A DNA stretch of 64,000 nucleotides from Argopecten irradians (taxonomy: Eukaryota; Mollusca; Bivalvia; Pectinida; Pectinidae): the NCBI RefSeq assembly GCF_041381155.1, contig NC_091146.1, positions 1,195,224 through 1,259,223 on the forward strand. The letters run 5' to 3'. Each line of letters starts with the position of its first letter. Within the stretch, counting starts at the first letter, position 1. The position numbers and the translations under genes were made by a program. The notes under the pieces are model-generated. The model was not told the DNA's origin, searched no databases, and worked only from the letters and a program-made list of their open reading frames with translations. Shown here in pieces: positions 35,216 to 46,900 of the stretch.

Positions 35216-36483
35216 TAAGGGAATGACTTAAAATAATAAAATCACGAGATCAGTCTTTAATTAAACTAGGTCCAGCAGACCAGGACTAGGCCTTTGATTT
35301 ACACATAAGAAAACACATCACATATTCAGTCTGACATCCAGTCACTTGGTCAAGGATTTGTCATCGGCTGTCCTCGTGACATAATGACTTCACACCAGCC
35401 AACGACATCAGGATTTATCAACATGGAGACCGAGTGGCGGTCTCAACTAGAATTTTGCAACAAATTTTGACATCAAACACTTGAAATGTAGGTCGTTGTA
35501 GTTATGTATAGAAATTTATCCTGCAACTGCCCCACATACTGAACGATAATTAGGCAAAAAAAACAGAAAATAATATGTCTGTTTAGGGTTACCAGACCAA
35601 CCCTTATTTTTTACCCCCAACCCTAATTTTCTCCCATTTTTCTACAACCCTAATTTTCTCCCATTTTTCTACATAAAAAAAAAAAAAAAAAAAATGTCGG
35701 GATTTCAATCTCAGACTCCAGTTCCGGCCATTACTTTAGAGTGAAAGACACTAAAACAATACATCCCGTCCTACGGACCCTATTGTTTTCGCCAATGTAA
35801 CAATATTGTGGATGACTGTGATGCTATGATGATATACGTCAAAACTTAGAATTGTATAACGGTAACCTGTGGATGACTGTGATGCTATGATGATAAACGT
35901 CAAAACTTAGAATTGTATAGCGCTACTCTGTGGTTGATTGTGATGCTATGGGCGTCTCTGTCTCCGTAATCTTCATGGAAAGTCTCTGCAGGCCTGTGAT
36001 TGGTCAGGTTTTGTACCCCTGAACTACCTCCAGTTTTACTATGAGATAGTCCAGGGGTTGATATAATGTCAGTGATAGTAACCCCTGGAGTATCAAGGAT
36101 GGTATGAGATATTTAGTGATCACGAACATACAGTGTTGAAACTGTGCAGGGTTAATTTACAATAATATCAAGTATCACCAGGACCTATATAAACTGTGTC
36201 TTGGCACATATTGAGAAGACATTGTATCAGAGTTACTTCCCATTTATCACTCTGTCAATTGAAATTGTAATTGGAGACATTTCACAAACACAATACAACT
36301 TTGTAACTATGTCTCTAAATAATCGATGGATCACTTTTAATGACTGATGTTTCAATATTCTGTACATATCTAGGTACCAACACATTTGTTCTGATCTACA
36401 AAGCTGTTCCATACAGATATAAAACGTCGCACTTCATTGGTGTAACATCAGAAATCTAAACATGTAAGACAGCCTGTGATTGG
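35216..36483 (-). other. Probable CALML4 3' UTR and downstream sequence
   Basis: No other exon recognised. Contents: a 20-base A run (35675-35694) preceded by two copies of an 'accctaattttctcccattt' unit; 2.3 copies of a 59-bp unit with 'tgtgatgctatgatgata' (35808-35951); and the element shared with the PSAT1 3' UTR. A possible - strand signal, ATTAAA, lies at 36341-36336, about 145 nt after the stop codon; another lies near 35255. Confidence 0.5.
35980..36086 (-). repeat. Dispersed ~110-bp element, CALML4 3' UTR copy
   Basis: On the - strand this matches 20279-20396 over most of its length, ending in 'tgaccaatcacagg' (35993-36006) and then 'agactttcc'. It is in sense orientation relative to CALML4. 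The core 'tgaccaatcacagg' also occurs at 36473-36486, where its TGA is the CALML4 stop codon. Confidence 0.75.
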
Positions 36484-36581
36484 TCAATAGTCAGGTACTG
36501 GCATTAGAAGTGTCTTGAGGAAATCGTGGTATCGTATCTGACCTCCGGGACTCACGTTTGTTTCTCGGAATAATGCATCAA
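36484..36581 (-). CDS. CALML4: CALML4 terminal exon
   Basis: Acceptor 'tctctcccacag' ends at 36582. The exon completes a valine codon, encodes 31 residues beginning DALFRETNVSPGGQIRYHDF, and ends at TGA (36486-36484). The last EF-hand loop runs NVSPGGQIRYHD, with Gly at position 6 and Ile at 8, but it lacks the acidic residue at position 1. Confidence 0.85.
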
Positions 36582-39500
36582 CTGTGGGAGAGAGAAAGTT
36601 AATGTAATCCTATGCACATATATCTATTAGATTGTATAGGAGTCATAATATAATTATTATAGCAAGAAACCTAATCTAATCACAATGTACATATTGTATA
36701 GAAGTAAAAAACAGAATGATCACTGATTACCATAGCAACAATAGCAAACTTTCATGAAGCAATTTCTGTCAAAAACCTATCGGTGCCATAATTAGTGTCC
36801 CCTATAAGTGTCCCTCCCCTATAAATATCCCTCCCTCTATAAATGTTCCTCTCCCTCTATAAATGTTCCTCCCCCTATAAGTGTCCCTCCCCCTATAAGT
36901 GTCCCTCCCCCTATAAGTGTCCCTCCCCCTATAAGTGTCCCTCCCCCTATAAGTGTCCCTCCCCCTATAAGTGTCCCTCCCCCTATAAGTGTCCCTCCCC
37001 CTAATAAGTGTCCTCCCCCAATAAGTGTCCCTCCCCCTATAAGTTGTCCTCCCCCTATAAGTGTCCCTCCCCCTATAAGTGTCCCTCCCCCTATAAGTGT
37101 CCCTCCCCCTATAAGTGTCCCTCCCCCTATAAGTGTCCCTCCCCCTATAAGTGTCCCTCCCCCTATAAGTGTCCCTCCCCCTATAAGTATCCCTCCCCCT
37201 ATAAGTGTCCCTCCCCCTATAAGTGTCCCTCCCCCTATAAGTGTCCCTCCCCCTATAAGTGTCCCTCCCCCTATAAGTGTCTCTCCCCCTATAAGTGTCC
37301 CTCCCCCTATAAGTATCTCTCCCCCTATAAGTGTCTCTCCCCCTATAAGTGTCCCTCCCCCTATAAGTGTCCCTCCCCCTATAAGTATCCCTCCCCCTAT
37401 AAGTGTCCCTCCCCCTATAAGTGTCCCTCCCCCTATAAGTGTCCCTCCCCCTATAAGTGTCCCTCCCCCTATAAGTGTCCCTCCCCTATAAGTGTCCCTC
37501 CCCTATAAGTGTCCCTCCCCCTATAAGTGGTCCCCTCCCCCTATAAGTGTCTCTCCCCTATAAGTGTCCCTCCCCCTATAAGTGTCTCTCCTCCTATATG
37601 TGTCCCTCCCCCTATAAGTGTCCCTCCCCCTATAAGCGTCCCTCCCCCATAACTGTCCCTCCCCCTATAAGTGTCCCTCCCCCTCCCCCTTTAAGTGTCC
37701 CTCCTCTTCCCTATAAGCGTAACCTCACCCCTATAACTGTCCCTCCCCCTATCAAGTGTCCTAAGACACCCTATAACCCCCATACTGACCTTTACACTAA
37801 GACACTGATCTTATACACTAACACCACTGACCTTTACACTAACTGTTCCCTCCCCCACTAACATAACTGACCTTTACACTAAAGACAACGGACCTTAACA
37901 TTACTACTGACATACACTAACACACTGACCTTTAACACACTGACGTCTTTAACACTAACACACTGACCTTTACACTAAGACCGGGACCTTTACGACTAAC
38001 ATACTGACCTTTACACTAAGACACGGACCTTAACACTAACATACTGACCTTTACACTACAGACACGGACCTTTACACTAACATACTGACCTTTACACTAA
38101 GACACGGACCTTAACACTAACATACTGACCTTTACACTAACACACGGACCTTAACACTAACAGTACTGACCTTTACACTAAGACACACGGACCTTAACAC
38201 TAACACACTGACCTTTACACTAACACACTGACCTTTACACTAACACACTGACCTTTACACTAACATACTGACCTTTACACTAAGACACGGACCTTTACAC
38301 TAACATACTGACCTTTACACTAAGACACGGACCTTAACAACTAACATACTGACCTTTTACACTGAAAACACACTGACCTTTACACTAAGACACGGACCTT
38401 TACACTAACATACTGACCTTTACACTAACACACGGACCTTTACACTAACATACTGACCTTTACACTAAGACACGGACCTTAACACTAACATACTGACCTT
38501 TACACTAACACACTGACCTTTACACTAACACACTGACCTTTACACTAACATACTGACCTTTACACTAAGACACGGACCTTTACACTAACATACTGACCTT
38601 TACACTAAGACACGGGACCTTACACTAACATACTGACCTTTACACTAACACACGGACCTTTACACTAACATACTGACCTTTACACTAAGACACGGACCTT
38701 AACACTAACATACTGACCTTTACACTAACACACTGACCTTTACACTAACATACTGACCTTTACACTAAGACACGGACCTTAACACTAACATACTGACCTT
38801 TACACTAAGACACGGACCTTTACATCACACACTGACCTATACACAAACATACTGACCTTAACACTAACATACTGACCTTTACACTAACACACTGACCTTT
38901 ACACTAACATACTGACCTTTACACTAAGACACGGACCTTAACACTAACATACTGACCTTTACACTAACACACTGACCTTTACACTAACATACTGACCTTT
39001 ACACTAAGACACGGACCTTAACACTAACATACTGACCTTTACACTAAGACACGGACCTTTACATCACACACTGACCTATACACTAACATACTGACCTTAA
39101 CACTAACATACTGACCTTTACACTAACACACTGACCTTTACACTAACATACTGACCTTTACACTAAGACACGGACCTTAACACTAACATACTGACCTTTA
39201 CACTAAGACACGGACCTTTACATCACACACTGACCTATACACAAACATACTGACCTTAACACTAACATACTGACCTTCTCCCCGCGACAGCTGCATTCCT
39301 ATCTTCATGAGAATGATTTTTCTGACTTCACCAGCCGGAACATACCCTTTCGTGTTCTCCTCATCATGGGCCAGGAAGGCGTTCAGTAACTCTTTTGTCT
39401 ACATTCTCTACTTTAGAGTGGTCGTGCATGGCCTCCAGGGAACGAGGCAAAAATCCATCCTGTTACTAACTGGAAAGGTCAAAAGGACATCAAAGGATGA

Positions 39501-40288
39501 TAAAAGTGTTATTACTAAATAAAATGTAAAGTATTAGACTTTATAGGGGTGAATAACACTTTTAAGATAACCGTAGAAACTAGAAGTTGTTAAGGGGAGA
39601 CAACACTGTTAGATAACCGTAGAAGTTGTTAAGGGAGACAACACTGTTAGATAACCGTGGAAGTTGTTAAGGGGAGATAACATTGTTAGATTACTGTGGA
39701 AGTTGTTAAGGGGGAACAACACTCTGTTAGATTACTGTAGAAGTTGTTAAGGGGAGACAACACTGTTAGATTACTGTAAGAAGTTGGTAAGGGGAGACAA
39801 CACTGTTAGATAACCGTGGAAGTTGTTAAGGGAGAATAACACATTGTTAGATTTACTGTTAGAAGTTGGTAAGGGGAGATAACACTATTAGTCTACCGTG
39901 GAAGTTGTTAAGGGGAGATAATACTTAGATTACCATGGAAGTTGTTAAGGGGAGATGACACTGTTAGATTACTGTAGAAGTTTGTAATGGGAGATAACCC
40001 TGGTAGATTACTATGGAAGTTAATAAGGGGAGATAACCCTGGTAGATTACTATGGAAGTTGATAAGGGGAGATAACCCTGTATAGGTAAGGGGAGATAAC
40101 TGTATACCTTCTGTTTAGTTATATTGATTAACCATTGTAGATGATCTTACCTTTACTATAGGATGTGTAGTATTTGGTGACCTCCTCGGGGGTGGGGCTG
40201 AACCCCAGGGACTGCATGATATATCCCAGTTCCTCTTGACTGCCAATGTTGCCTTTCCTCGCATGGTAGAAAAAGCACTCCTTGAATC
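36484..40288 (-). CDS. CALML4: Calmodulin-like protein 4 gene (three exons visible, start missing)
   Basis: An EF-hand protein of the calmodulin/myosin light chain type. Vertebrate CALML4 acts as a light chain of microvillar myosin-7 in the intermicrovillar adhesion complex; whether the invertebrate protein does the same is inference. The coding sequence is complement join(40288..40151, 39469..39275, 36581..36484). In order it has FKECFFYHARKGNIGSQEEL, MQSLGFSPTPEEV, KELLNAFLAHDEENTKGYVP, then DALFRETNVSPGGQIRYHDF and a C-terminal DY before the stop. The closest family member I recall is CALML4 (DLFREADIEPNGKVKYDEF, ends in RDY). The EF loops lack canonical acidic residues (the first begins YHARKG), so calcium binding is doubtful. 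The middle exon has three apparent one-base insertions. The N-terminal ~10 residues and start codon were not found. Confidence 0.8.
36795..37760. repeat. Minisatellite, 18-bp unit, ~53 copies
   Basis: The unit is 'ccctccccctataagtgt'. The period is a multiple of three, so long frames run through it (such as 36808-37491, repeating PPPISV); these are by-products. Both strands are strongly skewed (C-rich on +). The right end from 37500 is degenerate. Lies in the last CALML4 intron. Confidence 0.95.
37775..39274 (-). repeat. Donor-containing minisatellite, 20-bp unit (40-bp dimer), ~75 copies
   Basis: On the - strand the units read 'gtcagtatgttagtgttaag' and 'gtccgtgtcttagtgtaaag'. The array begins at the splice donor of the 39275 exon (exon end 'gagaag', intron start 'gtcagtatg'), so each unit restates 'aag|gtcagt' or 'aag|gtccgt'. 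The two 20-bp types alternate in stretches, giving a 40-bp higher-order period. The far end, near 37775-38000, is degenerate. Confidence 0.94.
39275..39469 (-). CDS. CALML4: CALML4 middle exon, frame broken by apparent insertions
   Basis: Acceptor 'ctttccag' ends at 39470 and donor 'gtcagt' begins at 39274. The start encodes VSNRMDF and the 3' part KELLNAFLAHDEENTKGYVP, GEVRKIIL and SRGE, both in agreement with CALML4. Between them the family alignment fits only if three homopolymers are each one base too long: 5 T for 4 near 39453, CCC for CC near 39441, and AAAA for AAA near 39395. As written, the frame meets a TAG near 39406. Length is 195 nt; 192 nt would encode 63 residues and keep both splice phases. 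An acceptor-like 'gtag' at 39399 could shorten the exon in frame but would drop a conserved stretch. Confidence 0.75.
39530..40105. repeat. Minisatellite, ~39-bp unit, ~15 copies, diverged
   Basis: Units contain 'agaagttgttaaggggagac' then 'aacactgttagataaccgt', with many substitutions and length changes. It occupies most of the 681-bp CALML4 intron between 40151 and 39469. Splice junctions are not included. Confidence 0.9.
40151..40288 (-). CDS. CALML4: CALML4 exon, first one visible
   Basis: Acceptor 'taattttcag' and donor 'gtaaga'. The exon starts with two bases of a split codon, then FKECFFYHARKGNIGSQEEL, GYIMQSLGFSPTPEEV and YYTSYSK. This corresponds to EF-hand 1 and the linker; the loop residues YHARKGNIGSQE keep Gly-6, Ile-8 and Glu-12 but not the acidic positions 1, 3 and 5. 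Confidence 0.85.
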
Positions 40289-40944
40289 CTGAAAATTAGG
40301 ACATCTAATCTACATTGATGACAGTGTCTCAACATATATATATATATAATATTCCTAAACTTTAGAGTCAAAACTAATTATGAATATATGCAAGTCTATT
40401 TTTCAATTAGTACATATATATAATTGATTTATAAAATAATTTATATATTCACATTTATTTTTATTAATAATTGTAAATTTAAAATACTTGTTTATATATT
40501 AAGACTGGATCAATATATTCGTACACCAGTACATATCGGTTTTCAGTCCCAGTGTATCGATTATCGAAACGCAATAGAATGCTGTATATCGCTGTATCGT
40601 TTTAAGAATTCAACATACAGTTTTCGTTATACCAATAGGAAATTACTGTCCAAATATTATAAAACATCATTCAATTAAGTTTAAAGCATCTGTGTCAACT
40701 AAATGCATGAGAAATTAAAGAATATAAATTGACAGAGCTTAATTAACAAGCCAAGGCGATAAAGCATGGTAGATTGTTGACAGGTTAGAGAATATTTTAT
40801 CAAAATTGTCTCTTATTGCACCAATATTGGAAAATCATAATGGTCATAATGAATATGACGAAGAGGTCAACAATATTGTCAACAAGTTTTGTGTATTGTT
40901 TCAGTGTATTCTTAATATGTATCGTATCGTTTTATGGTTTTAAC
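40289..40944. other. Unique very AT-rich sequence upstream of the visible CALML4 exons
   Basis: Contains a (ta)n tract near 40335-40350. No convincing start-codon exon for CALML4 on the - strand was found. An 84-codon frame on the + strand (40424-40678) is low-complexity AT coding without a recognisable domain. Confidence 0.5.
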
Positions 40945-43900
40945 TTACAATACCCAGTCCTAATGTATTCTCAATAATTGTATTGTATCAAGTTTTAACC
41001 CTTATAATACCCAGCCTAATGTATTCTCAATAATTGTATCGTATCGTGTTTAGCCCTTACAATACCCAGTCCTAGTGTATTCTCAATAATTGTATTGTAT
41101 CGTTTTTAACCCTTACAATACACCCAGTCCTAGTGTATTCTCAATAATTGTATTGTATCGTTTTAAACCCTTACAATACCCAGTCAGCCCTAATGTATTC
41201 TCAATAATTGTATCGTATCGTTTTAGCCCTTACAATACCCAGTCCTAGTGTATTCTCAATAATTGTATTGTATCGTTTTACCCTTACAATACCCAGTCCT
41301 AGTGTATTCTCAATAATTGTATTGTATCGTTTTAACCCTTACAATACCCAGTCCTAGTGTATTCTCAATAATTGTATTGTATCGTTTTAGCCCTTACAAT
41401 ACCCAGTCCTAGTGTATTCTCAATAATTGTATTGTATCGTTTTAGCGTATCGACGTTTTAAGCCCTTACAATACCCAGTCCTAGTGTATTCTCAATAATT
41501 GTATTGTATCGACTTTTAACCCTTACAATACCCAGTCCTAGTGTATTCTCAATAATTGTATTGTATCGTTTTAACCCTTACAATACCAGTCCTAGTTGTA
41601 TTCTCAATAATTGTATTGTATCGTTTTAACCCTTACAATACCCAGTCCTAGTGTATTCTCAATAATTGTATTGTATCGTTTTAGCCCTTACAATACCCAG
41701 TCCTAGTGTATTCTCAATAATTGTATCCTTACAATACCCAGTCTAGTGTATTCCAATAATTGTGTATCGTTTTCTTACAATACCCAGTCTAGTGTATTCT
41801 CATATATCGTTTGTATCGACTTAGCCCTTACAATAACCCAGTCCTAGTGTATTCTCAATAATTGTATCGTATCGTTTTAACCCTTACAATACCCAGTCCT
41901 AGTGTATTCTCAATAATTGTATTGTATCGTTTTAACCCTTACAATACCCAGTCCTAGTGTATTCTCAATAATTGTATTGTATCGTTTTAACCCTTACAAT
42001 ACCCAGTCCTAGTGTATTCTCAATAATTGTATTGTATCGTTTTAGCCCTTACAATACCCAGTCCTAGTGTATTCTCAATAATTGTATCGTATCGTTTTAG
42101 CCCTTACAATACCCAGTCCTAGTGTGTATTCTCAATAATTGTATCGTATCGTTTTAGCCCTTACAATACCCAGTCCTAGTGTATTCTCAATAATTGTATC
42201 GTATCGTTTTAGCCCTTACAATACCCAGTCCTAGTGTATTCTCAATAATTGTATCGTATCGTTTTAGCCCTTACAATACCCAGTCCTAGTGTATTCTCAA
42301 TAATTGTATCGTATCGTTTTAGCCCTTACAATACCCAGTCCTAGTGTATTCTCAATAATTGTATCGTATCGTTTTAGCCCTTACAATACCCAGTCCTAGT
42401 GTATTCTCAATAATTGTATCGTATCGTTTTAGCCCTTACAATACCCAGTCCTAGTGTATTCTCAATAATTGTATCGTATCGTTTTAGCCCTTACAATACC
42501 CAGTCCTAGTGTATTCTCAATAATTGTATCGTATCGTTTTAGCCCTTACAATACCCAGTCCTAGTGTATTCTCAATAATTGTATGTATCGTTTTAGCCCT
42601 TACAATACCCAGTCCTAGTGTATTCTCAATAATTGTATCGTATCGTTTTAGCCCTTACAATACCCAGTCCTAGTGTATTCTCAATAATTGTATTGTATCG
42701 TTTTAGCCCTTACAATACCAGTCCTAGTGTATTCTCAATAATTGTATCGTATCGTTTTTAGCCCTTACAATACCCAGTCCTAGTGTATTCTCAATAATTG
42801 TATCGTATCGTTTTAGCCCTTACAATACCCAGTCCTAGTGTATTCTCAATAATTGTATCGTATCGTTTTAGCCCTTACAATACCCAGTCCTAGTGTATTC
42901 TCAATAATTGTATCGTATCGTTTTAGCCCTTACAATACCCAGTCCCTAGTGTATTCTCAATAATTGTATCGTATCGTTTTAGCCCTTACAATACCCAGTC
43001 CTAGTGTATTCTCAATAATTGTATCGTATCGTTTTAGCCCTTACAATACCCAGTCCTAGTGTATTCTCAATAATTGTATCGTATCGTTTTAGCCCTTACA
43101 ATACCCAGTCCTAGTGTATTCTCAATAATTGTATCGTATCGTTTTAGCCCTTACAATACCCAGTCCTAGTGTATTCTCAATAATTGTATCGTATCGTTTT
43201 AGCCCTTACAATACCCAGTCCTAGTGTATTCTCAATAATTGTATCGTATCGTTTTAGCCCTTACAATACCCAGTCCTAGTGTATTCTCAATAATTGTATC
43301 GTATCGTTTTAGCCCTTACAATACCCAGTCCTAGTGTATTCTCAATAATTGTATATCGTATCGTTTTAGCCCTTACAATACCCAGTCCTAGTGTATTCTC
43401 AATAATTGTATCGTATCGTTTTAGCCCTTACAATACCCAGTCCTAGTGTATTCTCAATAATTGTATCGTATCGTTTTAGCCCTTACAATACCCAGTCCTA
43501 GTGTATTCTCAATAATTGTATCGTATCGTTTTAGCCCTTACAATACCCAGTCCTAGTGTATTCTCAATAATTGTATCGTATCGTTTTAGCCCTTACAATA
43601 ACCAGTCCTAGTGTATTCTCAATAATTGTATCGTATCGTTTTAGCCCTTACAATAACCAGTCCTAGTGTATTCTCAATAATTGTATCGTATCGTTTTAGC
43701 CCTTACAATAACCAGTCCTAGTGTATTCTCAATAATTGTATCGTATCGTTTTAGCCCTTACAATACCCAGTCCTAGTGTATTCTCAATAATTGTATCGTA
43801 TCGTTTTAGCCCTTACAATAACCAGTCCTAGTGTATTCTCAATAATTGTATCGTATCGTTTTAGCCCTTACAATAACCAGTCCTAGTGTATTCTCAATAA

Positions 43901-46900
43901 TTGTATCGTATCGTTTTAGCCCTTACAATACCCAGTCCTAGTGTATTCTCAATAATTGTATCGTATCGTTTTAGCCCTTACAATACCCAGTCCTAGTGTA
44001 TTCTCAATAATTGTATCGTATCGTTTTAGCCCTTACAATACCCAGCCCTAGTGTATTCTCAATAATTGTATCGTATCGTTTTAGCCCTTACAATACCCAG
44101 TCCTAGTGTATTCTCAATAATTGTATCGTATCGTTTTAGCCCTTACAATACCCAGTCCTAGTGTATTCTCAATAATTGTATCGTATCGTTTTAGCCCTTA
44201 CAATACCCAGTCCTAGTGTATTCTCAATAATTGTATCGTATCGTTTTAGCCCTTACAATACCCAGTCCTAGTGTATTCTCAATAATTGTATCGTATCGTT
44301 TTAAGCCCTTACAATACCCAGTCCTAGTGTATTCTCAATAATTGTATTGTATCGTTTTAGCCCTTACAATACCCAGTCCTAGTGTATTCTCAATAATTGT
44401 ATCGTATCGTTTTAGCCCTTACAATACCCAGTCCTAGTGTATTCTCAATAATTGTATCGTATCGTTTTAGCCCTTACAATACCCAGTCCTAGTGTATTCT
44501 CAATAATTGTATCGTATCGTTTTAGCCCTTACAATACCCAGCCTAGTGTATTCTCAATAATTGTATCGTATCGTTTTAGCCCTTACAATACCCAGTCCTA
44601 GTGTATTCTCAATAATTGTATCGTATCGTTTTTAGCCCTTACAATACCCAGTCCTAGTGTATTCTCAATAATTGTATTGTATCGTTTTAGCCCTTACAAT
44701 ACCCAGTCCTAGTGTATTCTCAATAATTGTATCGTATCGTTTTAGCCCTTACAATACCCAGTCCTAGTGTATTCTCAATAATTGTATCGTATCGTTTTAG
44801 CCCTTACAATACCCAGTCCTAGTGTATTCTCAATAATTGTATCGTATCGTTTTAGCCCTTACAATACCCAGTCCTAGTGTATTCTCAATAATTGTATCGT
44901 ATCGTTTTAGCCCTTACAATACCCAGTCCTAGTGTATTCTCAATAATTGTATCGTATCGTTTTAGCCCTTACAATACCCAGTCCTAGTGTATTCTCAATA
45001 ATTGTATCGTATCGTTTTAGCCCTTACAATACCCAGTCCTAGTGTATTCTCAATAATTGTATCGTATCGTTTTAGCCCTTACAATACCCAGTCCTAGTGT
45101 ATTCTCAATAATTGTATCGTATCGTTTTAGCCCTTACAATACCCAGTCCTAGTGTATTCTCAATAATTGTATCGTATCGTTTTAGCCCTTACAATACCCA
45201 GTCCTAGTGTATTCTCAATAATTGTATCGTATATCGTTTTAGCCCTTACAATACCCAGTCCTAGTGTATTCTCAATAATTGTATCGTATCGTTTTAGCCC
45301 TTACAATACCCAGTCCTAGTGTATTCTCAATAATTGTATCGTATCGTTTTAGCCCTTACAATACCCAGTCCTAGTGTATTCTCAATAATTGTATCGTATC
45401 GTTTTAGCCCTTACAATACCCAGTCCTAGTGTATTCTCAATAATTGTATCGTATCGTTTTAGCCCTTACAATACCCAGTCCTAGTGTATTCTCAATAATT
45501 GTATCGTATCGTTTTAGCCCTTACAATAATACCCAGTCCTAGTGTATTCTCAATAATTGTATCGTATCGTTTTAGCCCTTACAATACCCAGTCCTAGTGT
45601 ATTCTCAATAATTGTATCGTATCGTTTTAGCCCTTACAATACCCAGTCCTAGTGTATTCTCAATAATTGTATCGTATCGTTTTAGCCCTTACAATACCCA
45701 GTCCTAGTGTATTCTCAATAATTGTATCGTATCGTTTTAGCCCTTACAATACCCAGTCCTAGTGTATTCTCAATAATTGTATCGTATCGTTTTTTAGCCC
45801 TTACAATACCCAGTCCTAGTGTATTCTCAATAATTGTATCGTATCGTTTTAGCCCTTACAATACCCAGTCCTAGTGTATTCTCAATAATTGTATCGTATC
45901 GTTTTAGCCCTTACAATACCCAGTCCTAGTGTATTCTCAATAATTGTATCGTATCGTTTTAGCCCTTACAATACCCAGTCCTAGTGTATTCTCAATAATT
46001 GTATCGTATCGTTTTAGCCCTTACAATACCCAGTCCTAGTGTATTCTCAATAATTGTATCGTATCGTTTTAGCCCTTACAATACCCAGTCCTAGTGTATT
46101 CTCAATAATTGTATCGTATCGTTTTAGCCCTTACAATACCCAGTCCTAGTGTATTCTCAATAATTGTATCGTATCGTTTTAGCCCTTACAATACCCAGTC
46201 CTAGTGTATTCTCAATAATTGTATCGTATCGTTTTAGCCCTTACAATACCCAGTCCTAGTGTATTCTCAATAATTGTATCGTATCGTTTTAGCCCTTACA
46301 ATACCCAGTCCTAGTGTATTCTCAATAATTGTATCGTATCGTTTTAGCCCTTACAATACCCAGTCCTAGTGTATTCTCAATAATTGTATCGTATCGTTTT
46401 AGCCCTTACAATACCCAGCCCTAGTGTATTCTCAATAATTGTATCGTATCGTTTTAGCCCTTACAATACCCAGCCCTAGTGTATTCTCAATAATTGTATC
46501 GTATCGTTTTAGCCCTTACAATACCCAGTCCTAGTGTATTCTCAATAATTGTATCGTATCGTTTTAGCCCTTACAATACCCAGTCCTAGTGTATTCTCAA
46601 TAATTGTATCGTATCGTTTTAGCCCTTACAATACCCAGTCCTAGTGTATTCTCAATAATTGTATCGTATCGTTTTAGCCCTTACAATACCCAGTCCTAGT
46701 GTATTCTCAATAATTGTATCGTATCGTTTTAGCCCTTACAATACCCAGTCCTAGTGTATTCTCAATAATTGTATCGTATCGTTTTAGCCCTTACAATACC
46801 CAGTCCTAGTGTATTCTCAATAATTGTATCGTATCGTTTTAGCCCTTACAATACCCAGTCCTAGTGTATTCTCAATAATTGTATCGTATCGTTTTAGCCC

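Noticed and set aside
36795..37500. Repeated 'cctataag' resembling TATA boxes
   Set aside because: An intrinsic part of the 18-bp unit, with no gene start nearby in the right orientation.
36808..37508. Proline-rich repeat proteins (227 and 166 codons in two frames)
   Set aside because: By-product of an 18-bp array. Two overlapping frames are open for the same reason, and the sequence is intronic to CALML4 on the other strand.
39275..39398. A shorter CALML4 exon beginning at the acceptor-like 'gtag' (39399-39402)
   Set aside because: Homology to CALML4 continues upstream of this point and the longer exon has a better acceptor at 39470. The short form would drop a conserved segment, so homopolymer errors explain the data better.
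40945..40960. A CALML4 donor (GTAAGT on the - strand) at the edge of the 55-bp array
   Set aside because: The preceding bases do not translate into anything like the CALML4 N-terminus in any phase, and most units have GTAAGG within the repeat. Too weak without cDNA.
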